Positions 1 through 6,908 of a stretch of DNA of 11,285 nt are shown here, piece after piece. Source of the DNA: Fidelibacterota bacterium (GTDB taxonomy: Bacteria > Fidelibacterota > UBA2242 > B5-G15). A program made the translations under genes and the position numbers. Each line of letters starts with the position of its first letter. The stretch's first letter is position 1. Location of the stretch: positions 1 through 11,285 of the forward strand of contig QNCQ01000033.1 in NCBI GenBank assembly GCA_003645825.1, given 5' to 3'. Below the pieces are notes generated by a model that was not told where the DNA came from, ran no database searches, and saw only the letters and a program-made list of their open reading frames with translations.

Positions 1-1
1 C

Positions 2-757
2 CTCAGAGAACACGGTATTGAAGTCCTCACAGGTGTACTGGAAGAAGAATGCCGTAAAATAAACAGGGGATTTTTTAAATACATAACCACAGGCCTACCA
101 TGGATAACTCTAAAACTCGCCCTGACAGTTGATGGTTTCATTGCCGATGTCTCAGGCAACAGCAAGTGGATATCCTCCAGAGTCTCCAGAAATTATGTAA
201 AACGGCGGAGACAAAATTTTGATTCCATCATGGTCGGCATAGGAACTGTCATGAAGGATAACCCAAAATTGCTTCCTCTGGAAAAATCAGGCTACATTCC
301 CTACAGAATTGTAATCGATGAACTCCTGAATATCCCGATAAATCACAATCTGGTAAGCGATGAGTACAGGAATAGAACGATAATCATCACGTGCAACACC
401 AAGAAAGCTGAAAAAATAAAGCACCTGATAAATAGAGGGATAAGGGTTCTTCAGTCTGCCTCAACTGAGTTCGGGTGGGTCGATATAAAAGCTGCGCTGA
501 AAGATCTTGCGAAAATAGGTATAACATCCATTTTTTGTGAAGGTGGAAGCCAGATTGCAGGCAGCCTCATTGATAAACAGTTAATTGATGAACTGGAAAT
601 CTTTTACTCTCCCAAGATAATTGGGAAAGGAATCAACGCATTCTCAGGATTCTATAAAACCATAGAACATCCAATAAATATAAAATGGAACCATGTTGAA
701 CAATCAGACGAAGACATTCATCTGATTGGGGAACTATCCTCATGTTCACCGGATTGA
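2..757 (+). CDS. ribD: RibD, pyrimidine deaminase/reductase (5' end outside window; reductase domain only)
   Basis: RibD deaminates and then reduces the early riboflavin intermediate (diaminohydroxyphosphoribosylamino-pyrimidine to the ribitylamino-uracil phosphate), in the cytoplasm. The frame is open to the left edge with its first full codon at base 2. It gives 251 residues; the family usually has about 360, so the zinc-binding deaminase domain lies outside the window. Visible are the end of the linker (GIEVLTGVLEEECRKIN), the start of the dihydrofolate-reductase-like domain (TLKLALTVDGFIA, then SKWIS), GIGTVMKDNP, and near the C-terminus EGGSQIAGSLI with DELEIFYSPKIIG. An internal ATG at 230 is not the start, because conserved RibD sequence continues upstream of it. 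After DNPKL the usual TVR is replaced (LLPLE), so an arginine commonly found there seems absent. The 3' end overlaps ribE by 16 nt in another frame, so the two genes are probably translationally coupled. Confidence 0.95.
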   Translation, partial: LREHGIEVLTGVLEEECRKINRGFFKYITTGLPWITLKLALTVDGFIADVSGNSKWISSRVSRNYVKRRRQNFDSIMVGIGTVMKDNPKLLPLEKSGYIPYRIVIDELLNIPINHNLVSDEYRNRTIIITCNTKKAEKIKHLINRGIRVLQSASTEFGWVDIKAALKDLAKIGITSIFCEGGSQIAGSLIDKQLIDELEIFYSPKIIGKGINAFSGFYKTIEHPINIKWNHVEQSDEDIHLIGELSSCSPD

Positions 758-1380
758 TAGAAGAAATTGGAAAAATAATCTCAATAATAAGGAAAGGAAA
801 CTACATCACAATAAAGATACAATCCCGGGTGTGCGTGGAAGATTTAACAAAAGGGGATAGCATCGCTGTAGACGGTGTATGCCTTACGGCAGTGGATTAT
901 GACAGAAATAGCTTCTCTGCCGATGTAACCTATGAAACTTTAAAGAACACAACTCTCCCAACATTGAAACCAGGCGATCCGGTAAATCTGGAAAGAGCTA
1001 TCACGCCTGATAAAAGACTTGGAGGACACTTTGTACAGGGACATGTAGAAGGAGTGGGAAGGATTATTAGTAAAAAAGTCTATGGAGAGACAGAGGAACT
1101 ATCCATACAAATTCCTGAACACCTCAAAAAATACATCGTTGAAAAAGGCTCAATAGCCTTAAATGGAGTCAGTCTTACAGTGGCAGAATTCCATGACCCA
1201 ATCCTGAAGATTGTCCTGATACCAGAAACTCTAAAGAACACGAACCTCGGGCACAAAAAACCAGGAGATTTCCTTAATATCGAAACAGACATCCTTGCAA
1301 AGTACGTAGAAAAAGTTTATTCTGGAAAAAAGTCCACCGAAATACTAACGTTACAAAAGTTGAAAGAACTTGGCTTTTAA
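742..1380 (+). CDS. ribE: Riboflavin synthase (alpha chain)
   Basis: Converts two molecules of 6,7-dimethyl-8-ribityllumazine into riboflavin and the pyrimidine substrate of lumazine synthase; cytoplasmic. The 212 residues match the usual length. The protein is a tandem of two lumazine-binding barrels. It opens with the family start MFTGLIEEIG, has GVCLTAV at 45-51, and GHFVQGHVEGVG at 95-106 at the start of the second barrel. The second barrel has LNGVSLTVAEF at 140-150. The duplication is still plain: ETLKNT occurs at 65-70 and again at 162-167, each followed by a KPGD motif and N(L/I)E. The ATG lies inside the end of ribD; a GGGGA at 728-732, 9 nt upstream, can serve as ribosome binding site. 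The C-terminus, LTLQKLKELGF, is family-typical. Named ribE as in Bacillus; the E. coli equivalent is called ribC. Confidence 0.97.
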   Translation: MFTGLIEEIGKIISIIRKGNYITIKIQSRVCVEDLTKGDSIAVDGVCLTAVDYDRNSFSADVTYETLKNTTLPTLKPGDPVNLERAITPDKRLGGHFVQGHVEGVGRIISKKVYGETEELSIQIPEHLKKYIVEKGSIALNGVSLTVAEFHDPILKIVLIPETLKNTNLGHKKPGDFLNIETDILAKYVEKVYSGKKSTEILTLQKLKELGF

Positions 1381-1397
1381 ATGAAGGACTTTTAAAA

Positions 1398-2627
1398 ATG
1401 GTCATCAACAGAATTGAAGAAGCCATTAAAGAGATAAAAAAAGGCAATATGATTATAATAGTTGATGATGAAAGCCGGGAAAACGAAGGCGACCTCGTAA
1501 TGGCAGCAGAAAAAATAACTCCTGAAAAGGTAAATTTTATAACGAAATACGCAAGGGGATTGCTATGTGTTGGTATAACTGCACAGAGATCTAAAGAACT
1601 CGACCTCGAGCCTATGGTAGCAGATAATACAGCACTTCATAACACCAAATTTACTGTAAGCGTTGACGCTGTCGAAGGCACTACCACAGGAATATCTGCG
1701 TATGACAGAGCAATAACTATAAAAAAACTGGCTGATCCCTCCTCACAACCGGAGGATTTTGCACGCCCAGGACACATTTTTCCGATCATTGCCCGCGAGG
1801 GTGGTGTACTCAGAAGAGCAGGACATACAGAAGCATCCGTTGATATCGTTAAACTCGCAGGACTGTATCCCGTTAGTGTAATGTGCGAGATTATGGATGA
1901 AGATGGGAATATGGCACGTGGAGAAGCTCTCTTAAATCTGGCAAAAAAATTCAACCTGAAAATAATCACCGTCGCTGATCTCATCGAATACAGAAGAAGA
2001 ACAGAAAAACTGGTTAAAAGAATAAGCGAAGCAAAACTGCCCACCAGGTACGGTGAATTCAACATAATTCTATACCAGGATTGTTCAAAAGGAGATGAAC
2101 ATATAGCTCTTGTGATGGGAAATGTTAGCGATGGAAAACCAGTTCTTGTCCGGGTGCATTCCGAATGCTTTACTGGCGATGTCCTTGGTTCACTCAGGTG
2201 TGACTGTGGAGAACAGCTACACAAAGCAATGGAAATAATCAGTAAAGAAGGAAGAGGAGTACTATTATACCTGAAACAGGAGGGCAGAGGAATAGGTTTG
2301 AAACACAAACTCAGAGCATATAAGCTTCAGGACGAAGGGCTTGACACAGTCGAAGCCAATGTAAAATTGGGATTCAAACCAGACTTAAGAGATTATGGAA
2401 TAGGAGCTCAGATACTTGTGGACCTGGGAGTGAAAAAGATGCGGCTCATTACAAACAACCCCAGGAAGATTGTAGGACTACAGGGATATGGTCTGGAAGT
2501 CGTGGAAAGAGTACCAATAGAGATTCCCCCAAACCCATTAAATGAAAAGTATCTACTCACAAAAAGAGACAAAATGGGGCACTTAATACTAATAGACAAA
2601 AAGGAGAGCCATGACAAGAAACATTGA
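1398..2627 (+). CDS. ribBA: Bifunctional RibBA: 3,4-dihydroxy-2-butanone 4-phosphate synthase / GTP cyclohydrolase II
   Basis: Supplies both precursors of riboflavin: the four-carbon unit from ribulose 5-phosphate (N-terminal RibB domain, about 1-205) and the pyrimidine from GTP (C-terminal RibA domain, about 206-400). At 409 residues it has the usual fusion length. RibB shows the acidic metal and substrate loop DDESRENEGD at 23-32, RPGHIFPI at 123-130, RRAGHTEASVD at 139-149 and CEIMDEDG at 163-170. The residues known to matter in E. coli RibB (Arg-Glu and Asp of the loop, the HTEA histidine, the late Glu) all appear present, so this half looks active. RibA shows HSECFTGDVLGSLRCDCG at 254-271, with the three zinc cysteines C257, C268 and C270, then QEGRGIGL at 294-301 and NNPRK at 353-357. 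A GAAGGA at 1383-1388, 9 nt before the ATG, supports the start. The gene follows ribE by 17 nt and overlaps ribH by 17 nt. Confidence 0.97.
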   Translation: MVINRIEEAIKEIKKGNMIIIVDDESRENEGDLVMAAEKITPEKVNFITKYARGLLCVGITAQRSKELDLEPMVADNTALHNTKFTVSVDAVEGTTTGISAYDRAITIKKLADPSSQPEDFARPGHIFPIIAREGGVLRRAGHTEASVDIVKLAGLYPVSVMCEIMDEDGNMARGEALLNLAKKFNLKIITVADLIEYRRRTEKLVKRISEAKLPTRYGEFNIILYQDCSKGDEHIALVMGNVSDGKPVLVRVHSECFTGDVLGSLRCDCGEQLHKAMEIISKEGRGVLLYLKQEGRGIGLKHKLRAYKLQDEGLDTVEANVKLGFKPDLRDYGIGAQILVDLGVKKMRLITNNPRKIVGLQGYGLEVVERVPIEIPPNPLNEKYLLTKRDKMGHLILIDKKESHDKKH

Positions 2628-3096
2628 AGGAAAATACTTCGGTGAGAACCTGAGAATTGCCATTGTCGCAAGTAGATTCAACGAAACAATCACAAAAAAA
2701 TTAATCGAAGGCGCTATAGACTGCCTGACCCGTCATGGAACAGATGAAAACAACATTCACATCTTCTGGGTACCGGGAGCTTTCGAAATCCCCCGCACTG
2801 CAAAAGAAGTAGCGGCAACGGAACTATACAACGGCATCATATGTCTGGGCGCTATAATAAGGGGAGCTACTCCTCACTTTGACTACATAGCATCGGAAGC
2901 GACCAAGGGAATTGCAAAAGTTGGGCTGGAGGCTAACATTCCAGTAATATTTGGAGTACTCACAACCGACACAATTGAACAGGCACTCGAAAGAGCCGGT
3001 ACCAAAGCCGGGAACAAGGGCTGGGGCGCAGCGCTGAATCTGCTTGAAATGGTAGACCTCTTCCGGGAAATTAATGATCTAAAAGAAGAAAAATAG
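2611..3096 (+). CDS. ribH: 6,7-Dimethyl-8-ribityllumazine synthase
   Basis: Condenses the ribitylamino-uracil made by RibD (after dephosphorylation) with dihydroxybutanone phosphate from RibBA to give the lumazine that RibE uses. The family forms pentamers or 60-mer capsids in the cytoplasm; which form this one takes cannot be seen. The 161 residues are the full family length. Landmarks are SRFNE at 21-25 (Phe23 at the aromatic position that stacks on the substrate ring), VPGAFEIP at 54-61, and GAIIRGATPHFDY at 80-92 with the catalytic histidine H89. R128, in the LERAG stretch, sits at the phosphate-binding position, followed by GNKGW at 134-138. The ATG overlaps the end of ribBA; AAGGAG at 2601-2606, within ribBA codons, is its ribosome binding site. 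The next gene follows after 4 nt, where nusB often sits in other genomes. Confidence 0.97.
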   Translation: MTRNIEGKYFGENLRIAIVASRFNETITKKLIEGAIDCLTRHGTDENNIHIFWVPGAFEIPRTAKEVAATELYNGIICLGAIIRGATPHFDYIASEATKGIAKVGLEANIPVIFGVLTTDTIEQALERAGTKAGNKGWGAALNLLEMVDLFREINDLKEEK

Positions 3097-3100
3097 GCAA

Positions 3101-5497
3101 TTGAGAGCGACAAAATTCTTCTGGCTATTACCACTAATAGCATCTGTGTGCCTCTCTCAGGTTAGAATTGGAGATTGGCAGTATTATACATCCGTTCTTC
3201 ACATAAAAGACCTCATTTACTTTAACAACAAAATTTATTGCGCTACTTCTGGAGGACTCATTTCTCTTGATCCTGAGTCACAGATGTTTAAGAGACTAAA
3301 CGAAATGTTTGAGATCCACTCATATGATCTATCCAGCGTAGAAGCTGACAAACAGGGCATTCTATGGATCGGGACAGACTACCCAGAAGCCATAATATAC
3401 ATAATCTCCACTGCAGAAAACAAGGTAATACAGGTTTTCGATGAATTAACATGGGGGAAAAATCTAAGCTCTATTCAGGGTTTCGCTTTCACAAAAGATA
3501 GTGCTTTTGCAATTTACCAGGAAAATGTCGATTGGGGGCTCCTTTTCTTTAAATACAACCGAATACAAAAACAGTGGGAATACAGGGAATTCTACAAAAA
3601 CTTCCCTATAGATGTTTACAGAATAAACCGCGTTAAAATACTGGGCAACAGAATATTCCTTTGCACCAACAATGGACTCCTCTACTCTACACTATCTACA
3701 ATCACAAACCTTCTCGATAGAAACTCATGGAAAATTGTTGAATACTCACAGGGAACTCAAGTCAATGATATAATAGTTCATAATGGGCATTACATTCTAA
3801 ACATGGGCAACTATGTTTACCAGACCAGTGACTTTACCAATTTCCAGCATCTCTTTCACACTAAATACCCTATACTGTCTCTCAAAGATAACTCCAATCT
3901 AATTTTCGCCCTTGAAGCCAGAAGGATATTCATATATTCGTATCCAGACAACAGAATAGAATGGTTTGGTTACAATGACTTTACTGACCTCACCATAGAC
4001 TCCTCAGGAAATGTATGGGCTGGTTCTACAGCGGGAATTACTCTCTTGAACCAGGATAAAGAAATTGTAAATCTTCTCCCGAATACTCCCGTTACAAATA
4101 TTTATACCTCCCTTTTTGTTGATGAAAACGGAAATCTTGTTGCAGCATCCTCAAAAGGTATCAGTTTCTTTGAAAATAACCGGATCTACAATATTGTCTT
4201 CAAACTAAACAAAAAAGAAATAAAAAACAGGTATAATTATCCGGAAGAATTCAACAATTCATTCCTTGCAGACACAATACCTGTAAAGTTTGGTTCCCTA
4301 GGCATCATAAACACAGTACTGAAGAGAGGCAATTATTTTTACTCTGATTTAAGCCATGCAGGTATACTGGGCATTAACAAAGGAGGAATATTAAAGTTTG
4401 ATGTTAAAAATTTAAAGAGCTATCAAGTTTTTGATACCACAAATGGATATGTTGCCGGTTCAGAAGGTAAAGGTGGATCTCGGGATTACGTCGTTCTTGG
4501 AAGAATGAAAATGGATAGCAAAGGAAATATATGGTTCTGCAACAAGTATGCGCAGAATGACAGCACCTTTGGAGTAATTACGCCGGAGGACAAATTCATT
4601 CATTTTTCAATTGGGGATTCACGAGGCTACTTAAGCTATCATCCCAATGACATAGCCTTTGACAGCACAGGAAGAGTCTGGATTGCAATGATGACATCTA
4701 CCTCAGAAGCCTCACCATCCTATGGTGGCATTGCTGTGCTCGATTATAACAAGACTCTCTTTGACAAATCTGATGACAAATGGTACTGGATCAACGAGGG
4801 ACACGGACTCGCATCCAACAATGTATTCTCAATTGCCTTTGACAAAAATGGAGAATTGTGGATACTAACATCCAAGGGGATCCAGAGAGCTACTATATCC
4901 AGCAGGTTTCCTGAAAAGATCTTTTCCTCTTTAGATAGCCCGGTACTTACTGCTATTGCTTTTGACGGACAATGTAGGATAAAAATAGATGCAATGAATA
5001 ATAAATGGATAACCACTTCCAGTGCTGGCGTGAAATTGTACACCTACGATGGAATCTGGTATAATAATGTCGAAGGATTTACGAACAGCAATTCAGGATT
5101 ACTATCAGATAGAGTGCTTGATATAGCCTTTTATGAACCAGAAGGTTTTGTATACTTTGCTACTTCAAAAGGAATCTGCGTATTAAAATCTGAGTTTGGA
5201 TTTTACGGTAACAAATATAGAAAACTAAAGATTTTTCCTTCACCATATAAGATACCATCTGACTCCCACGTAGTCATCGATGGGTTATTGCAGAATTCAA
5301 CTGTAAAAATCTTCACTATTGACGGTCTCTTTGTAAGAAAATTGTCGAATCTCGATGGAACAGTGATAGGCACTCAGGCATACTGGGACGGCAAAAATTA
5401 CAAGGGAGAATACGTCACTACCGGAGTGTATATAATATTTGCTTATACTCCTGAAGGAAAACACACTGTCGCAAAAATAGCGGTAATAAATAAATAA
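3101..5497 (+). CDS. Secreted two-propeller protein with FlgD/type IX secretion-like C-terminal domain; PorZ-like
   Basis: 798 residues. Residues 1-19 look like a signal peptide (Arg and Lys, then a hydrophobic stretch, probable cleavage before Gln20). Repeated propeller-blade strands follow: ILWIGTD (87-93), NVWAGS (304-309), NLVAASSKG (345-353), NIWFC (476-480), RVWIAM (525-530), ELWILTSKG (585-593), NKWITTS (634-640), FVYFATSKG (683-691). The spacing fits two beta-propellers. From about 705 there is a FlgD-Ig or type IX sorting-like domain: KIFPSPY, VKIFTIDGLFVRKL, YWDGKN, GVYI and KIAVI. Signal peptide, two propellers and this C-terminal domain, at about this length, is the layout of PorZ, a surface protein of the type IX secretion attachment complex; its opening (IGDWQYY, then KIYCATSGGL) is also PorZ-like. 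That assignment is inference; another propeller-type surface protein is the main alternative. The start is TTG at 3101: no in-frame ATG or GTG precedes the signal peptide, and the ribosome binding site is weak. It lies 4 nt after ribH, presumably cotranscribed. Confidence 0.8.
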   Translation: MRATKFFWLLPLIASVCLSQVRIGDWQYYTSVLHIKDLIYFNNKIYCATSGGLISLDPESQMFKRLNEMFEIHSYDLSSVEADKQGILWIGTDYPEAIIYIISTAENKVIQVFDELTWGKNLSSIQGFAFTKDSAFAIYQENVDWGLLFFKYNRIQKQWEYREFYKNFPIDVYRINRVKILGNRIFLCTNNGLLYSTLSTITNLLDRNSWKIVEYSQGTQVNDIIVHNGHYILNMGNYVYQTSDFTNFQHLFHTKYPILSLKDNSNLIFALEARRIFIYSYPDNRIEWFGYNDFTDLTIDSSGNVWAGSTAGITLLNQDKEIVNLLPNTPVTNIYTSLFVDENGNLVAASSKGISFFENNRIYNIVFKLNKKEIKNRYNYPEEFNNSFLADTIPVKFGSLGIINTVLKRGNYFYSDLSHAGILGINKGGILKFDVKNLKSYQVFDTTNGYVAGSEGKGGSRDYVVLGRMKMDSKGNIWFCNKYAQNDSTFGVITPEDKFIHFSIGDSRGYLSYHPNDIAFDSTGRVWIAMMTSTSEASPSYGGIAVLDYNKTLFDKSDDKWYWINEGHGLASNNVFSIAFDKNGELWILTSKGIQRATISSRFPEKIFSSLDSPVLTAIAFDGQCRIKIDAMNNKWITTSSAGVKLYTYDGIWYNNVEGFTNSNSGLLSDRVLDIAFYEPEGFVYFATSKGICVLKSEFGFYGNKYRKLKIFPSPYKIPSDSHVVIDGLLQNSTVKIFTIDGLFVRKLSNLDGTVIGTQAYWDGKNYKGEYVTTGVYIIFAYTPEGKHTVAKIAVINK

Positions 5498-5519
5498 AAC
5501 TATACTGAAACGTAAGTAT
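5482..5519 (-). terminator. Weak candidate terminator of the adenosine deaminase operon
   Basis: On the minus strand the last adenosine deaminase codons can form a small AT-rich hairpin: ATACT (5515-5519) pairs with AGTAT (5502-5506) across an 8-nt loop. A T-rich tract follows at about 5500-5482. The T-rich tract is also the tail of the convergent propeller gene. The stem is short and weak, so the call is tentative, but only 2 nt separate the two stop codons and any terminator must overlap coding sequence. Confidence 0.2.
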
Positions 5520-6546
5520 CCAACTCTTCAGCAATTTGTTTTATAAGCCTAGTTCTTTCTCTATGATGCATAAAAGCACTTTTAAATCCATTTATGATAA
5601 TCTCTTTGAAATCACGAATCTGAAAGCCATAATATTTGTGGGCAATCATATATTCTTTTGTCAGAGTTGTATTTGAAATTAGCCTGTTGTCAGTATTTAG
5701 GGTTACTCTCAAACCAAAATCATAATAAAATTTAAATGGGTGAGATTCATAATCTTTAACAGAGCCAGTGTGGATATTGCTTGTAAGACAAACTTCTAAG
5801 GCTATTCGGTGATCATTAACATAATTCAGAAGGTCCCCATCTTCCTTTAATCTTACTCCATGTCCTATACGATGAGCACCGCAATAATGGATTGCCTGAT
5901 GAATAGATTCAGGACCATAATCCTCTCCAGCGTGAAGAGTAGTATTAATATTATTCAACAATATTAATGCAAAAGCATCTTTATGATCTTTGGCAGGAAA
6001 ATTTTCCTCTACACCAGCAAGATCAAATCCCACAACTCCTCTATATTTAAACGCTACAGCCAGCTCAGCAAGACTATAGGAAACCTCTGGAAAGATACTC
6101 CTGATACCACATATTATCACTCCTGTTTTTATCTTAAACTCCTCTTCTGCTTTCTTCAATCCATCCAATACTGCATCCACAGTTTCCATAGGTGTCATAC
6201 CTTTTTTCGTATGGAGTATTGGTGAGTACCTCACTTCTAGATAGAGAACATTTTCCTTATAAGCATCCTCAGTCAGTTCAAATGCCGCTCTTGAGAGTGC
6301 CTCTGGTGTTTGAAGCACAGCAAGAGGGATCTCAAATTTCTTTATGTAATTATTAAGTGAAATACCGGGTTTTGTGACAGTAACGATCTTCTTGAGCTCA
6401 TCTTTGTCTTTTGTAGGAAGAGAAACCTTTTCCTTTTCTGCAATATCAATAATTGTCTCAAGTCGCAGAGAACCATCAAGATGACAGTGTAACTCTGGCT
6501 TTGGCAATTCCTTGATAAAATCTTCTGTAATCTTTACCTGTTTCAT
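5500..6546 (-). CDS. add: Adenosine deaminase
   Basis: Hydrolyses adenosine (and deoxyadenosine) to inosine and ammonia in purine salvage; a zinc TIM-barrel amidohydrolase, cytoplasmic. The 348 residues match the family. Zinc and catalytic residues are in place: HCH (H20, H22) in ELHCHLDGSLR, DLAGVE at 175-180 (the glycine that contacts the purine is G178), HAGED with zinc ligand H205 and catalytic E208, GHG with H229, and zinc ligand D286 in NTDNRLIS. Mouse ADA has a second aspartate after that zinc ligand, which contacts the purine; here it is N287. I recall the same TDN form in actinobacterial adenosine deaminases, so it probably marks a subgroup and not a defect. GGTGGAG at 6554-6560, 7 nt before the ATG, fixes the start. 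Last gene of the operon, 1 nt after the PqqD-like gene. Adenine deaminase or a related nucleoside deaminase is less likely given DLAGVE. Confidence 0.93.
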   Translation of the reverse strand: MKQVKITEDFIKELPKPELHCHLDGSLRLETIIDIAEKEKVSLPTKDKDELKKIVTVTKPGISLNNYIKKFEIPLAVLQTPEALSRAAFELTEDAYKENVLYLEVRYSPILHTKKGMTPMETVDAVLDGLKKAEEEFKIKTGVIICGIRSIFPEVSYSLAELAVAFKYRGVVGFDLAGVEENFPAKDHKDAFALILLNNINTTLHAGEDYGPESIHQAIHYCGAHRIGHGVRLKEDGDLLNYVNDHRIALEVCLTSNIHTGSVKDYESHPFKFYYDFGLRVTLNTDNRLISNTTLTKEYMIAHKYYGFQIRDFKEIIINGFKSAFMHHRERTRLIKQIAEELDTYVSV

Positions 6547-6547
6547 A

Positions 6548-6907
6548 TCAAAACTCCACCAATTTCCCTCTCTTCATGGACACTAAAAAAATCCATAATC
6601 TCTCATATCGAGGTTCAACTTTCTCCTTAAATTCCTCATAAAGTTCATCAGCTATAGTTGCGGCACATTTCTTTCCATCTATTTTCATCCATACAGCAGA
6701 CCCTATTTCATCAAGATAGATTCTGTAAAATGGCCTTTTCATCCTGGACATGATATACTTCTTGAAAAAGCTACTATTGAACTTGGGCTTCAAAAGGATC
6801 ACTCTACCATCTTTCCCGATTTCATGGGAAACTAAAGGGCGGGGAATTACCGTTCTCAAATCAACCATCCTCCCCCGCCCTTTATTGCTTTCTCTCTTAC
6901 TACCCAA
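6548..6907 (-). CDS. PqqD-like small protein
   Basis: 119 residues. The core from about residue 35 fits the PqqD fold: VILLKPKF, LDEIGSAVW at 65-73, KIDGKK at 75-80, TIADEL at 84-89, then a helical region ending in FLVSMKRGKLVEF. PqqD proteins are small winged-helix peptide-binding modules (RiPP recognition elements) that usually hand a precursor peptide to a radical SAM enzyme. No precursor peptide or radical SAM gene is visible here, so the role is unknown. The start chosen is TTG at 6907, with AGGA at 6913-6916 placed 5 nt upstream; it adds a basic, Arg/Lys/Gly-rich extension of 13 residues. The alternative ATG at 6866-6868 has a G-rich run abutting it with no spacing, so it is less likely, though not excluded. 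It sits 1 nt from both neighbours, which suggests co-expression with the transporter and adenosine deaminase. Confidence 0.8.
   Translation of the reverse strand: MGSKRESNKGRGRMVDLRTVIPRPLVSHEIGKDGRVILLKPKFNSSFFKKYIMSRMKRPFYRIYLDEIGSAVWMKIDGKKCAATIADELYEEFKEKVEPRYERLWIFLVSMKRGKLVEF
6833..6884. repeat. Perfect 12-bp GC-rich inverted repeat inside the PqqD-like gene
   Basis: TAAAGGGCGGGG at 6833-6844 is exactly complementary to CCCCGCCCTTTA at 6873-6884, with a 28-nt loop between. In the minus-strand mRNA this makes a stable hairpin starting about 20 nt after the TTG start. Its loop carries GAGGATGG, which includes the alternative ATG. There is no T-tract after it, so it does not look like a simple terminator. 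It could act on translation or on mRNA stability within the operon. Confidence 0.75.
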
Positions 6908-6908
6908 T

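Noticed and set aside
1381..1395. Four-codon ORF (ATG AAG GAC TTT TAA) between ribE and ribBA, resembling the sequence around it
   Set aside because: Too short to judge; its GAAGGA is better read as the ribBA ribosome binding site. The likeness to the end of ribE may be chance.
1637..2308. Long minus-strand open frame of 223 codons opposite ribBA
   Set aside because: Lies fully within a conserved gene on the other strand; its composition is that of a shadow frame with no recognisable domain.
6866..6868. ATG start for the PqqD-like protein (residue 14)
   Set aside because: The G-rich run touches the ATG with no spacing, while TTG at 6907 has AGGA at normal distance and keeps the 1-nt operon spacing. 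Not fully excluded.
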